Of a stretch of 44,819 nucleotides of DNA, positions 35,948 to 44,819 are shown piece by piece (position 1 is the first letter of the stretch; the number at the start of each line of letters is the position of its first letter). This DNA is from Frankia tisae (GTDB lineage: Bacteria; Actinomycetota; Actinomycetes; Frankiales; Frankiaceae): the NCBI RefSeq assembly GCF_025403405.1, contig NZ_JANEZT010000005.1, positions 1 to 44,819 of the forward strand. The letters run 5' to 3'. The notes under the pieces were generated by a model, which was not told where the DNA came from, made no database searches, and saw only the letters and a list, made by a program, of their open reading frames with translations. Position numbers and translations under genes: made by a program.

Positions 35948-37045
35948 TCAGGGTCCTCTCCTCGTCGCCGACGGCGCCGAGGTCGCCGGGGCGGGCGCGA
36001 CGGGGGGCTGCGTGCCGGCGGTGGTGGCGCGGACCGTGCCGGCGACGGCGGGAATCACCGTCTCGCCGTAGGCCTCGAGGGTCGCGAACTTGGCGTCGTG
36101 TTGCAGGTAGACGGCGAACTGGTCGACGCCGAGCTCGGCGAGCTGCGTCAGCCGCTCGACGTGCGCCTCGGGCGGGCCGAGCAGGCAGAACCGGTCGACG
36201 ATCTCGTCGGGGACGAACGTGGTGTGGGCGTTGCCGGCCCGGCCGTGCTCGTTGTAGTCGTAGCCCGTGCGGCCGGCGATGTAGCTGGTCAGCGCGGTGG
36301 GCACGGGGCCGTCCGCGCCGTAGCGGGCGACGAGGTCGGCGACGTGGTTACCGACCATCCCGCCGAACCAGCGACACTGGTCGCGCTGGTGGGCCAGCGA
36401 CAGCGGGTCGACTCCGCCCACGTAGGCGGGGGCGGCCACGCAGAACTTCACCGCCGCCGGGTCCCGGCCGGCCCGCTCGGCCGCGCGGCGCACCGCCCGG
36501 ATGGTCCAGGCGGCGATGTCCGGGTCGGCGAGCTGGAGGATGAACCCGTCGCCGATCTCCCCGGCCAGTGCCAGCGCCTTCGGCCCGTAGGCGGCGACCC
36601 AGATGTCGAGTCGGCTCGCCGTGCCCCACGGGAAGCGCACGGCGCTGCCGCCGACCTGCGCGCTGCGCCCGTTCGCGAGCTCGCGCACGACCTCGATGCA
36701 CTCCCGCAGGGTGGCCAGGGACGTGGGCTTGCCGTTGAGTACCCGCACGGCCGAGTCGCCCCGGCCGATCCCACAGATCGTCCGGTTGCCGAACATCTCG
36801 TTGAGGGTGGCGAACAGCGAAGCCGTGACCGTCCAGTCGCGGGTCGCCGGGTTGGTCACCATCGGTCCGACCAGCACCTTGCGGGTCGCGGCGAGGATCT
36901 GGCTGTAGATGACGAACGGCTCCTCCCACAGCAGGTGGGAGTCGAAGGTCCACACGTGGCTGAAGCCCAGGTTCTCCGCCTGCCGGGCGAGGTCGATCAC
37001 CCGGGCGGCGGGCGGGTTCGTCTGCAGCACCACTCCGATGTCCAC
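35948..37045 (-). CDS. F420-dependent LLM-class oxidoreductase
   Basis: 365 residues from GTG 37045 (VDIGVVLQTNPPAARVIDLA), which overlaps the stop region of the dehydrogenase gene. A luciferase-like TIM barrel: ENLGFSHVWTFDSHLLWEEP, then VLVGPMVTNPATRDWTVTAS and CGIGRGDSAVRVLNGKPTSL are typical of F420- rather than FMN-dependent members. It resembles the group that accompanies dihydropyrimidinase operons in actinobacteria. It may take part in pyrimidine reduction or ring opening, but the exact reaction is unproven. A C-terminal 25-residue Pro/Ala/Thr tail lies outside the barrel. Confidence 0.88.
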   Translation of the reverse strand: MDIGVVLQTNPPAARVIDLARQAENLGFSHVWTFDSHLLWEEPFVIYSQILAATRKVLVGPMVTNPATRDWTVTASLFATLNEMFGNRTICGIGRGDSAVRVLNGKPTSLATLRECIEVVRELANGRSAQVGGSAVRFPWGTASRLDIWVAAYGPKALALAGEIGDGFILQLADPDIAAWTIRAVRRAAERAGRDPAAVKFCVAAPAYVGGVDPLSLAHQRDQCRWFGGMVGNHVADLVARYGADGPVPTALTSYIAGRTGYDYNEHGRAGNAHTTFVPDEIVDRFCLLGPPEAHVERLTQLAELGVDQFAVYLQHDAKFATLEAYGETVIPAVAGTVRATTAGTQPPVAPAPATSAPSATRRGP

Positions 37046-37049
37046 CGCG

Positions 37050-38540
<1,491 letters not shown>

Positions 38541-38560
38541 CGCCGCGTCCCCCTTCCTTG

Positions 38561-38629
38561 TCAACGCACGTACTGGGAACAAGGCCAACGCAGGTACTGG
38601 GAACAGGTCAACGCAGGTACTGGGACAGG
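38561..38629. repeat. Three tandem copies of a 22-24 bp unit at the end of the chimeric gene
   Basis: Copies at 38561-38584, 38585-38607 and 38608-38629 share aacgca-gtactgggaaca. The third (38608-38629) is the natural 3' end of the chimeric gene (SQYLR and stop on the minus strand). The others are extra copies beyond the stop, up to 21 bp before the dehydrogenase start. The unequal copy lengths put them in different frames. Confidence 0.93.
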
Positions 38630-40335
38630 CCGCGAGGCACATAGCGGCCGTGACCGGCGCGCCCGCTGAACTGGCCGCCGGAGACGACGACGGATCCGCG
38701 GGAGAGCACCGTGTCGACCTTCCCGGCGATCTCAAAGCCCTCCCAGGCCGAATGGTCGATGTTCATGTGGTGGGTGGCGGCGCTGATCGTCGTCGTCGCG
38801 TTCGGGTCGTAGATGACGATGTCGGCGTCCGAGCCGGGGGCGATGACGCCCTTGCGCGGGTAGAGGCCGAACATCCGCGCCGGGGTGGTCGCGCAGGTCT
38901 CGACCCAGCGCTGCAGCGAGATCTTCCCGGTGACGACGCCCTGGTAGATCAGGTCGATGCGGTGCTCGACCGTCCCGATCCCGTTGGGGATCTTCGAGAA
39001 GTCGCCGCGGCCGAGCTCCTTCTGCTCGGCGAAGCAGAACGGGCAGTGGTCCGTGGAGACGACGGCGAGGTCGTCGGTGCGCAGGCCACGCCACAGGTCG
39101 TCGGCGTGCGGGGCGGTGTTCGTGCGCAGCGGCGGGGAGGCGACGTACTTGGCGCCCTCGAAGCCAACGGCGCCCAGATGCTCCTCCAGACTCAGGTACA
39201 GGTACTGCGGGCAGGTCTCGGCGAACACGTTGCGCCCGGCGGCCCGGGCGGCGCTGACCACTCCGAGGGCCTCGGAGGCGGACAGGTGCACGAAGTACAG
39301 CGGCGGGTTACCGGCGACCTGGGCGAGCACGGACGCCCGGTGGGTGGCCTCGCCCTCCAGCGCCGGTGGTCTGGTCAGGCCGTGATAGATCGGGTCGGTG
39401 TCGCCGCGCGCCAGCGCCTGGGCGACGAGGACGTCGATGGCCAGGCCGTTCTCCGCGTGCATCATGATCGTGGCGCCGGAGTCGGCGGCGCGCTGCATCG
39501 CCCGCAGGATCTGGCCGTCGTCGCTGAAGAACACCCCCGGGTAGGCCATGAAAAGCTTGAAGCTGGTGACGCCCTCGTGGGCGACGAGGGAGTCCATCGC
39601 CTTGAGCGCGGCCTCGCCCACCCCACCCATGATCATGTGGAAGCCGTAGTCGATCGCGCACTGCCCCTCGGCCTTGGCATGCCAGGCGGCCAGCCCCTCC
39701 TCGACGACCTCACCGGTGCGCTGCACGGCGAAGTCGACAATCGTGGTCGTGCCGCCCCAGGCCGCGGCGGCCGGCTCCACCGGCACGTCCAGGGTCACGC
39801 TGCCGGCCTTCGCGAAGGTGAAGGTGATCGGGAGCTGGGACCCGATCGGCAGGTTCTGCGTCACGCCCAGCAGGGTCGGCGCGGAGGCATCGGCGATGAA
39901 GATCCGGCCACCGCCGGATGGGATGTCCGCCTGCTTCGGCGGCTGGCCGCCGCCGGTTTCCGGCGACGACACCGAGACCAGGGTGTCCGGCTCGCCGCCC
40001 GCGTTGAAGAACGCCGACACGACCGGCGCCGAGTCGCCCTGGGACACGGGTCCGGCAACGTAGACGTTGCGCAGCGTGATGGCGCCGACGGACCCCGCGA
40101 CGCTGTTGGTCGTGGTTCGCGCGAAGTTCGTCAGCGCGTCGTTGCCGGAGGCGCAGCTCGCCAGGCCGGCCGAACCGATCACCGAGGCCAGCAGGGCGAC
40201 GCCCACCCGGCGCGACGTCATCCGCCGCCGGAACGCGGAGCGCGAGGCGTCGTCGTCGCGGGGTGCCGCGGCGGCGGTCGTCGCATCGGCGACGGCGTTG
40301 ACTGACGAGAAACAGGCACCCGGACGGCGGTTCAC
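38608..40335 (-). CDS. Chimera: PCuAC-like lipoprotein fused in frame to truncated dihydropyrimidinase
   Basis: 575 residues from GTG 40335, preceded by AGGAGGAG with 10-base spacing; ATG 40221 is an alternative. The front half is a lipoprotein (MTSRRVGVALLASVIGSAGL then lipobox LASC) with a PCuAC-like copper-chaperone fold: GAITLRNVYVAGP, a VVSAFFNAGGEPDTLV segment, and GSVTLDVPVEP. Near 39771 it continues without a stop into AAAWGGTTTIVDFAV, which in dihydropyrimidinases is residue ~75 onward. From there the enzyme is normal to the end: carbamyl-lysine in VTSFKLFMAYPG, then MMHAENG, YFVHLSASE and STDHCPF. The N-terminal His-x-His is gone, so zinc binding should be incomplete. The open frame is intact. 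A deletion joining two neighbouring genes, or an assembly error, is likely. Confidence 0.8.
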   Translation of the reverse strand: MNRRPGACFSSVNAVADATTAAAAPRDDDASRSAFRRRMTSRRVGVALLASVIGSAGLASCASGNDALTNFARTTTNSVAGSVGAITLRNVYVAGPVSQGDSAPVVSAFFNAGGEPDTLVSVSSPETGGGQPPKQADIPSGGGRIFIADASAPTLLGVTQNLPIGSQLPITFTFAKAGSVTLDVPVEPAAAAWGGTTTIVDFAVQRTGEVVEEGLAAWHAKAEGQCAIDYGFHMIMGGVGEAALKAMDSLVAHEGVTSFKLFMAYPGVFFSDDGQILRAMQRAADSGATIMMHAENGLAIDVLVAQALARGDTDPIYHGLTRPPALEGEATHRASVLAQVAGNPPLYFVHLSASEALGVVSAARAAGRNVFAETCPQYLYLSLEEHLGAVGFEGAKYVASPPLRTNTAPHADDLWRGLRTDDLAVVSTDHCPFCFAEQKELGRGDFSKIPNGIGTVEHRIDLIYQGVVTGKISLQRWVETCATTPARMFGLYPRKGVIAPGSDADIVIYDPNATTTISAATHHMNIDHSAWEGFEIAGKVDTVLSRGSVVVSGGQFSGRAGHGRYVPRGLSQYLR

Positions 40336-41080
40336 AGCGCGGTGGCTCCTCCTGCACAAGACCGGCGCGTTGGGCGGCGCCGGTGCTGGTCGACGGCCGT
40401 CGCTGAGGACGGCCACCCGGCGGCGCGCCCCGGTGCCGGTAGGTCGGACCCGGCGTGCAGGGGGTTGCCCCGGTGCCCGGAGGACCGCCGCCGACGGCCC
40501 GGTGCGCAGGGTCGTCCACGGGAGGTCTCCGTGCCGGGCTAACACTAGTCACCCGGCGGCGCCACATGCCCAGGCCGACGGCCCGGTCAGCCCGCGTGGG
40601 CCGGTACGCGGCGCGGGCCGGGGGCTGTGCGCGGGCCCCGGAATCGGCGCTGACCGGCCCGACAGGCCACGAAGAGCCGGTCGATGACGTGGGCAGAGTC
40701 ACGCTCCGCCGCGGACGGCGTGCGGGCGGGCGATCGCCGTCCCGGCCGGTGCGCGCCGTCGCCGCGCCGGTCGGCCTCTGCCGGCGCACAGGCGGGGTCC
40801 ATCCGCGCTACGTTCGCGGTGCGGTTGACGCTCAACGCGCAGCCAACGCCTGTCGACCTGTCGCCTGTTTTACCTGGTAGGGCTGTTCGGTGTCGGTGCG
40901 CGGTGATGTGGGGTCGGTGCGCGGATCCGTGGCGGGCGGTGCCCGTCGTCGCGAACGGTGGCCGGAAGACCCCGTGGAGCCCCTCAGCTTGGCGTTGCGG
41001 CCCTTGCGCTTGCAGCGCGCGTCTGACCTGCGGCGATGCGTGCGTGTTACGCTGGTAGAGGCGGAAGGGGCACGTGACAC
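40336..41080. promoter_or_regulatory. Upstream region of carD, with possible promoter
   Basis: 745 bp between the divergent chimera and carD. Nothing recognisable is coded. A candidate -10 TACGCT is at 41048-41053, with an imperfect CTGACC-type -35 at 41023-41028 (19-bp spacing, long). GGAAGGGG lies upstream of the carD ATG, about 10 bases away. Confidence 0.35.
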
Positions 41081-41563
41081 ATGGCGTTCCAAGTCGGCGA
41101 GACCGTTGTTTACCCGCATCATGGTGCTGCTCTGATTGACGCGATTGAAACTCGCGTCATCAAGGGCGAGGAAAGACTCTATCTCGTGCTGAAGGTCGCT
41201 CAGGGCGATCTGACTGTCCGGGTGCCGGCCGACAACGTCGGTATGGTCGGGGTACGCGACGTCGTCGGGCAGGATGGGCTGGAACGGGTGTTCGAGGTGC
41301 TCCGGGCACCCCACACCGAGGAGCCCACGAACTGGTCCCGGCGTTACAAGGCAAATCTCGAAAAGCTCGCCTCCGGTGACGTGAACAAGGTTGCAGAGGT
41401 CGTTCGCGATCTCTGGCGCCGTGATCGCGAACGCGGTCTTTCCGCGGGTGAGAAGCGCATGTTGAGCAAGGCGCGGCAAATCCTTGTCAGCGAGCTCGCG
41501 CTCGCGGAGGGCACCAACGAGGACAAGGCTGAGGCGATGCTCGACGAGGTTCTCGCCGGCTGA
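41081..41563 (+). CDS. carD: CarD-family RNA polymerase-binding regulator
   Basis: 160 residues, the usual length. The N-terminal RNAP-interacting domain reads [20 protein letters not shown], then [20 protein letters not shown]; the C-terminal helical DNA-binding domain has [17 protein letters not shown] and [21 protein letters not shown], with the conserved Trp (LWRR) that wedges into the promoter at the upstream edge of the transcription bubble. It stabilises open complexes at rRNA and other promoters. ispD follows on the same strand after 271 bp; a similar carD-ispD-ispF order occurs in other actinobacteria. Its codons are less GC-biased than the neighbours, as expected for a highly expressed gene. 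Confidence 0.97.
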   Translation: MAFQVGETVVYPHHGAALIDAIETRVIKGEERLYLVLKVAQGDLTVRVPADNVGMVGVRDVVGQDGLERVFEVLRAPHTEEPTNWSRRYKANLEKLASGDVNKVAEVVRDLWRRDRERGLSAGEKRMLSKARQILVSELALAEGTNEDKAEAMLDEVLAG

Positions 41564-41630
41564 TCCAAGGCCTTGTCAACCCGGTCGTAATAGATCGGGT
41601 GTCGGCTGATCGTTCGGCCGGCGTGATATC

Positions 41631-41649
41631 CCGGAAAGATGATTTCCGG
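41631..41649. terminator. Short hairpin after carD
   Basis: CCGGAAA (41631-41637), loop gatga, TTTCCGG (41643-41649): 7-bp perfect stem about 70 bp beyond the carD stop. It could be a weak terminator or pause site; ispD begins 186 bp later with its own GGGAGG ribosome binding site. Confidence 0.4.
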
Positions 41650-41834
41650 TCGGGAGGTCGGCCCCTCCGGACGCTCTGCCGTCCGGTGGGCCGGGTTCGC
41701 CGGCCGGCGCGGTCCGATGGCGGCGTACGCACCGCTCGGCTGCGCACGCCCGATCGGCGTACCGGTCGGCCGGCTCGCGTCCGGTCGGCCGGATAGGCCA
41801 TGCTCTCGTGGTGGATGGCACACGGGAGGTCTGA

Positions 41835-42632
41835 ATGATGGGCGAAGGTCTCCAGCCGCGGGCAGTCGGTCCGCGGGTTGCGGCGATCGTGCCGGCTGCC
41901 GGCCGCGGTGAGCGGCTGGGCGGGGGCACCCCGAAGGCGCTGCGTGCCCTGGGTGGTCGGCCGATGCTGGTGCGTTCGATCGAAGCACTGCGACGCGCGG
42001 AGTCGGTGACGCAGATCGTGGTGGCCGCACCGCCCACCCTGGTGGAGGTTGTGGCGCAACTGCTCGGGCGGGACGTACGCGTGATCGCCGGGGGCGCGGA
42101 GCGGGTGGATTCGGTCCGGCGGGCCCTGCGCGCGGTGGACGACGACATCTCCGTCGTCCTCGTTCACGACGCGGCCCGGCCGCTGACCCCGCCCTCCCTC
42201 GTCGACGCGGTCGCTGCGGCGGTGCTGGCCGGCCATCCGGCGGTGATCCCCGTGCTCGGCCTGACGGACACCGTCAAGGAGGTCGGCCCGGACGGACGGG
42301 TGATCCGTACCCCGCCCCGCGACGGGCTGCGGGCCGTGCAGACCCCACAGGGATTCCGGCGTGACGTGCTCACCGCCGCGTATGCCCTGAAGGACATTCC
42401 GGTGACGGACGACGCCGGTCTGGTGGAGGCTCTCGGGGTGCCGGTGATGACCGTCCCCGGCGCGCAGGAGGCGTTCAAGGTGACCCAACCGCACGATCTC
42501 GTACTCGCCGAGGCGCTGCTGGCCCGTTGCGCCTCGGGCGACGCCCCGGCGGGTGCCGACTCCCGCGGAGGGGCCGACTCCCGCGGCGGCCTGGATGCGC
42601 GCGGTGGCTCGGATGTCCGGAGTCCCGGGTGA
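41835..42632 (+). CDS. ispD: 2-C-methyl-D-erythritol 4-phosphate cytidylyltransferase
   Basis: 265 residues from ATG 41835, preceded by GGGAGG at 5-base spacing. The CTP-binding signature is [21 protein letters not shown], with the cytidylyltransferase core [19 protein letters not shown], a TDTVKEVG segment and [13 protein letters not shown]. It makes CDP-methylerythritol, third step of the MEP pathway. The last ~30 residues are repeat-coded ([25 protein letters not shown]) by an 18-bp unit at about 42553-42612. Its stop overlaps the ispF start (GTGA), so the two are coupled. Confidence 0.96.
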   Translation: MMGEGLQPRAVGPRVAAIVPAAGRGERLGGGTPKALRALGGRPMLVRSIEALRRAESVTQIVVAAPPTLVEVVAQLLGRDVRVIAGGAERVDSVRRALRAVDDDISVVLVHDAARPLTPPSLVDAVAAAVLAGHPAVIPVLGLTDTVKEVGPDGRVIRTPPRDGLRAVQTPQGFRRDVLTAAYALKDIPVTDDAGLVEALGVPVMTVPGAQEAFKVTQPHDLVLAEALLARCASGDAPAGADSRGGADSRGGLDARGGSDVRSPG

Positions 42633-43186
42633 GCCCGGACATGCCCACGCCGGCGGACGGCGGCGTGGCACCGACCGACCGACCGGCCCCGGCCTCGAAC
42701 GCGGTGACCACCGCGGTGCTGCCGCGCGTCGGCATCGGCATCGACGTGCATCCGTTCGCGGCAGGTCGGTCGTGCTGGGTCGCCTGCCTGGAGTGGCCGG
42801 GGGAGACGGGCCTGGCCGGGCACTCGGACGGTGACGTCGCCGCGCACGCGACCTGTGACGCATTGCTCACCGCGTCGTGCCTCGGGGATCTGGGGAAGGT
42901 CTTCGGCACCGACCGGCCCGAGTACGCGGGCGCCTCTGGCGCGGTCCTGCTGGCCGAGACGGCCCGGCTGCTCGCCGTCGGCGGCTGGGTCATCGGGAAC
43001 GTGTCGGTCCAGGTCATCGGCAACCGCCCGCGGATGGCGGGGCGCCGGGAGCAGGCCCAGGAGGCGATGTCCGCAGCCCTGGGCGCCTCGGTGAGCCTCT
43101 CGGCGACGACCACCGACGGCCTCGGCCTGACCGGCCGGGGCGAGGGACTCGCGGCGATCGCCACGGCCCTGGTCGTGCGGGCCTGA
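42629..43186 (+). CDS. ispF: 2-C-methyl-D-erythritol 2,4-cyclodiphosphate synthase
   Basis: 185 residues from GTG 42629, overlapping the ispD stop. A 30-residue head precedes the zinc site Asp39-x-His41 (GIGIDVHPF) and His73 ([18 protein letters not shown]); the rest ([15 protein letters not shown], a [10 protein letters not shown] segment, [15 protein letters not shown]) fits IspF. It closes CDP-ME-2-phosphate to the cyclodiphosphate. Together with ispD it feeds the pathway whose last enzyme, IspH, is fused to HpnG in this window. The segment [16 protein letters not shown] is less usual than the family's RPLxLGG form. Confidence 0.93.
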   Translation: MSPDMPTPADGGVAPTDRPAPASNAVTTAVLPRVGIGIDVHPFAAGRSCWVACLEWPGETGLAGHSDGDVAAHATCDALLTASCLGDLGKVFGTDRPEYAGASGAVLLAETARLLAVGGWVIGNVSVQVIGNRPRMAGRREQAQEAMSAALGASVSLSATTTDGLGLTGRGEGLAAIATALVVRA

Positions 43187-43290
43187 GCGCTGGCCGCGCC
43201 CGAGGGGGTATGCCGATCCGGCATCGCTCGGTAGTGTGCCGGCGGTGAGTGAAAGGCTGGGCCGTCGTTGGCCGCGCCCCGAGGAGTCTG

Positions 43291-43683
43291 ATGGCTGGTC
43301 GCCTTCCCGAGCCGGTGCGGGCCCTCGCGGACGCACGGATCCACGTGGTCCTGGCCACGGTTCACCCCGACGGCTCGCCGCGGATGACCGTGCTCTGGGT
43401 GGATCGCGACGAGGACGAGCTGCTGCTGTCCACGGTGCGCGGACGCGCGAAGGAGCGGGACATCGCCCGTGATCCGCGGGTCGGGCTGATGTTCCTCGAC
43501 CAGGAGAACCCCTACTCCTACGTCGAGGTGCGCGGCACCGCGACGCTGACCGAGCAGGGGGGCCGGGAGCTCATCGACCGGCTGTCGCTCAAGTACACCG
43601 GCGATATCTACCGGTGGGACGATCCGGGCGAGGTCCGGGTCGTCATCCGGGTCGTGGCCGACCGGGTGCTGACCGTCGGCTGA
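43291..43683 (+). CDS. PPOX-class, probably F420-binding, flavin/deazaflavin protein
   Basis: 130 residues from ATG 43291 with GAGGAG four bases upstream; the open frame starts at 43249, but without a site. A split-barrel fold of the pyridoxamine oxidase-like group: HVVLATVHPDGSPRMTVLWVDR, then LLLSTVRGRAKERDIARDPRV, and YSYVEVRGTATLTEQGG. The lysine-arginine GRAKERD segment and short length fit the F420-dependent branch common in actinobacteria. Such proteins reduce quinones or enones, or bind F420; the substrate is unknown. It lies between ispF and cysS on the same strand. Confidence 0.88.
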   Translation: MAGRLPEPVRALADARIHVVLATVHPDGSPRMTVLWVDRDEDELLLSTVRGRAKERDIARDPRVGLMFLDQENPYSYVEVRGTATLTEQGGRELIDRLSLKYTGDIYRWDDPGEVRVVIRVVADRVLTVG

Positions 43684-43740
43684 CGGTCAGCTGACCGGGC
43701 TGAGTGCCCGCCGTCGGAGCCGGAGCCGTACCCTTGACAG

Positions 43741-44819
43741 ATGGGTCTTCACCTCTACGACACGCGTAGGCGGCGTGTGCGGCCATTTGAGCCGCTACGC
43801 CCCGGTCACGTGGGCGTCTACGTGTGTGGACCCACCGTGCAGTCGCCGCCGCACGTGGGTCACCTCCGCACGGCCCTGCCGTTCGACCTGCTGCGCCGGT
43901 GGCTGGTGCAGTCCGGGCACGAGGTGACGCTCGTCCAGAACGTGACCGACATCGACGATAAGATCATTACCAACGCGGACCGGGACGGCACCTCGGTCTG
44001 GGAGCTCGCCACCCGCCAGACCCGGGCCTTCGACGACGCCTATCGCACGGTCGGCATCCTGCCGCCGACGATCCAGCCGCGCGCGACGGGCCACATCCCG
44101 GAGATGATCGCGTTGATCTCCGCGCTGATCGACGGCGGCCACGCCTACGCCGGCGGGGGCTCGGTCTGGTTCCGGGTCGGATCCTTCGCCGGTTACGGGG
44201 CTCTGTCACACCAGCGGCCGGACGCGATGCTGCCCTCGGCGGAGTCGGAGCCCGGCAAGTCCGATCCGCGGGACTTCGCGCTGTGGAAGGCCGCCCGCCC
44301 CGGCGAGCCGTTCTGGTCCTCGCCCTGGGGCGACGGCCGTCCCGGCTGGCACCTGGAGTGCTCGGCGATGGCCGGGAAATACCTCGGCCCGGCCTTCGAC
44401 ATCCACGGCGGCGGGCTCGACCTGGTCTTCCCCCACCACGAGAACGAACGGGCGCAGACGGTCTGCGCGGCGGGCGGCGCCACCGGCGTGGACACCGGCG
44501 AGATGGCCCGGTACTGGATGCACGTCGGGCTGCTGACCACCGGCGGCACGAAGATGTCGAAGTCGCTCGGCAACTCGGTACTCGTCGCCGATGCCCTGGG
44601 CGCCGTCCGCCCTCAGGTGCTGCGCTACCACCTGCTGTCGGCGCACTATCGGTCGACGCTCGAATACACCCCGGAGGCGCTGGACGAGTCAGCCGCGGCG
44701 CACGACCGGGTGGAGACCTTCGTCCGCAACGCACTCGACATCCTCGGCGGGCCGGGTGAGGCGGCGGCGCTGGCGGCCGACGACGGCCCGTCCCTGCCCG
44801 GGGCCGGCGCCCGGGGACG
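43741..44819 (+). CDS. cysS: Cysteinyl-tRNA synthetase, N-terminal part
   Basis: Starts at ATG 43741 ([12 protein letters not shown]) and runs off the right edge; about 359 residues are visible. Class I synthetase: [20 protein letters not shown] is the HIGH-type motif, with the first zinc Cys in [21 protein letters not shown], the [14 protein letters not shown] segment with a further zinc Cys, [10 protein letters not shown] (zinc His), and the catalytic loop TKMSKSLGN follow. All are as in functional enzymes. It charges tRNA-Cys. TTGACA just upstream may be part of a promoter. No strong ribosome binding site is seen directly upstream. Confidence 0.97.
   Translation, partial: MGLHLYDTRRRRVRPFEPLRPGHVGVYVCGPTVQSPPHVGHLRTALPFDLLRRWLVQSGHEVTLVQNVTDIDDKIITNADRDGTSVWELATRQTRAFDDAYRTVGILPPTIQPRATGHIPEMIALISALIDGGHAYAGGGSVWFRVGSFAGYGALSHQRPDAMLPSAESEPGKSDPRDFALWKAARPGEPFWSSPWGDGRPGWHLECSAMAGKYLGPAFDIHGGGLDLVFPHHENERAQTVCAAGGATGVDTGEMARYWMHVGLLTTGGTKMSKSLGNSVLVADALGAVRPQVLRYHLLSAHYRSTLEYTPEALDESAAAHDRVETFVRNALDILGGPGEAAALAADDGPSLPGAGARG

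Noticed and set aside
40684-41058. 124-codon plus-strand frame upstream of carD
   Set aside because: No domain; ends in the carD promoter region and looks like random high-GC sequence.

Overview
This 44.8 kb window comes from a very GC-rich actinobacterium. GTG starts are frequent, many gene pairs overlap by 4 bp, and the window carries a CarD regulator, an F420-type oxidoreductase and a complete hopanoid locus. The gene content (hopanoid genes beside urease genes, then CarD-IspD-IspF-CysS) fits Frankia best. That assignment is an inference from content, not a database result.

Layout. (1) 1-4759, minus strand: an ABC importer of the NMT1/THI5 type (lipoprotein, ATPase, two permeases), followed by the start of an adenine-deaminase-like amidohydrolase that lacks its metal-binding His-x-His. 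(2) 5119-15475: urease genes in pieces. ureABC are compact and overlapping. ureF is separated from them by an opposite-strand PhyH-type dioxygenase and a small lipoprotein. ureD lies a further 4.4 kb on. Between ureF and ureD is a lower-GC accessory island with an 832-residue NACHT NTPase carrying membrane segments and a C-terminal TIR domain, a repeat-bearing gene-poor stretch, a frameshifted FMN reductase and a frameshifted XRE regulator. No ureG is visible anywhere in the window. (3) 15487-28627: a hopanoid locus, mostly on the minus strand. hpnC-hpnD-hpnE-polyprenyl synthase are coupled by 4-bp overlaps, then shc and a fused hpnG-ispH, then hpnH, a TetR regulator on the plus strand, and hpnB. 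This makes squalene, cyclises it to hopene, adds the adenosyl side chain, and supplies isoprenoid precursor through the fused IspH. (4) 29067-34389: a short-chain dehydrogenase, a 1 kb gene-poor stretch, and a divergent TetR/MMPL exporter pair sharing a clear operator-like palindrome. (5) 34561-40335, minus strand: what looks like a reductive pyrimidine (beta-alanine) catabolic operon (aminotransferase, F420-type LLM oxidoreductase, CoA-acylating semialdehyde dehydrogenase). Its first gene is a chimera: a PCuAC-like lipoprotein joined in frame to a dihydropyrimidinase lacking its first ~75 residues. (6) 41081-44819, plus strand: carD, ispD, ispF, a PPOX-class flavin protein and the start of cysS.

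The strongest leads are the NACHT-membrane-TIR protein inside the urease operon, the lipoprotein/dihydropyrimidinase chimera, the HpnG-IspH fusion, the metal-ligand-less amidohydrolase, and the many short tandem duplications (often 18-23 bp) inside and outside genes.
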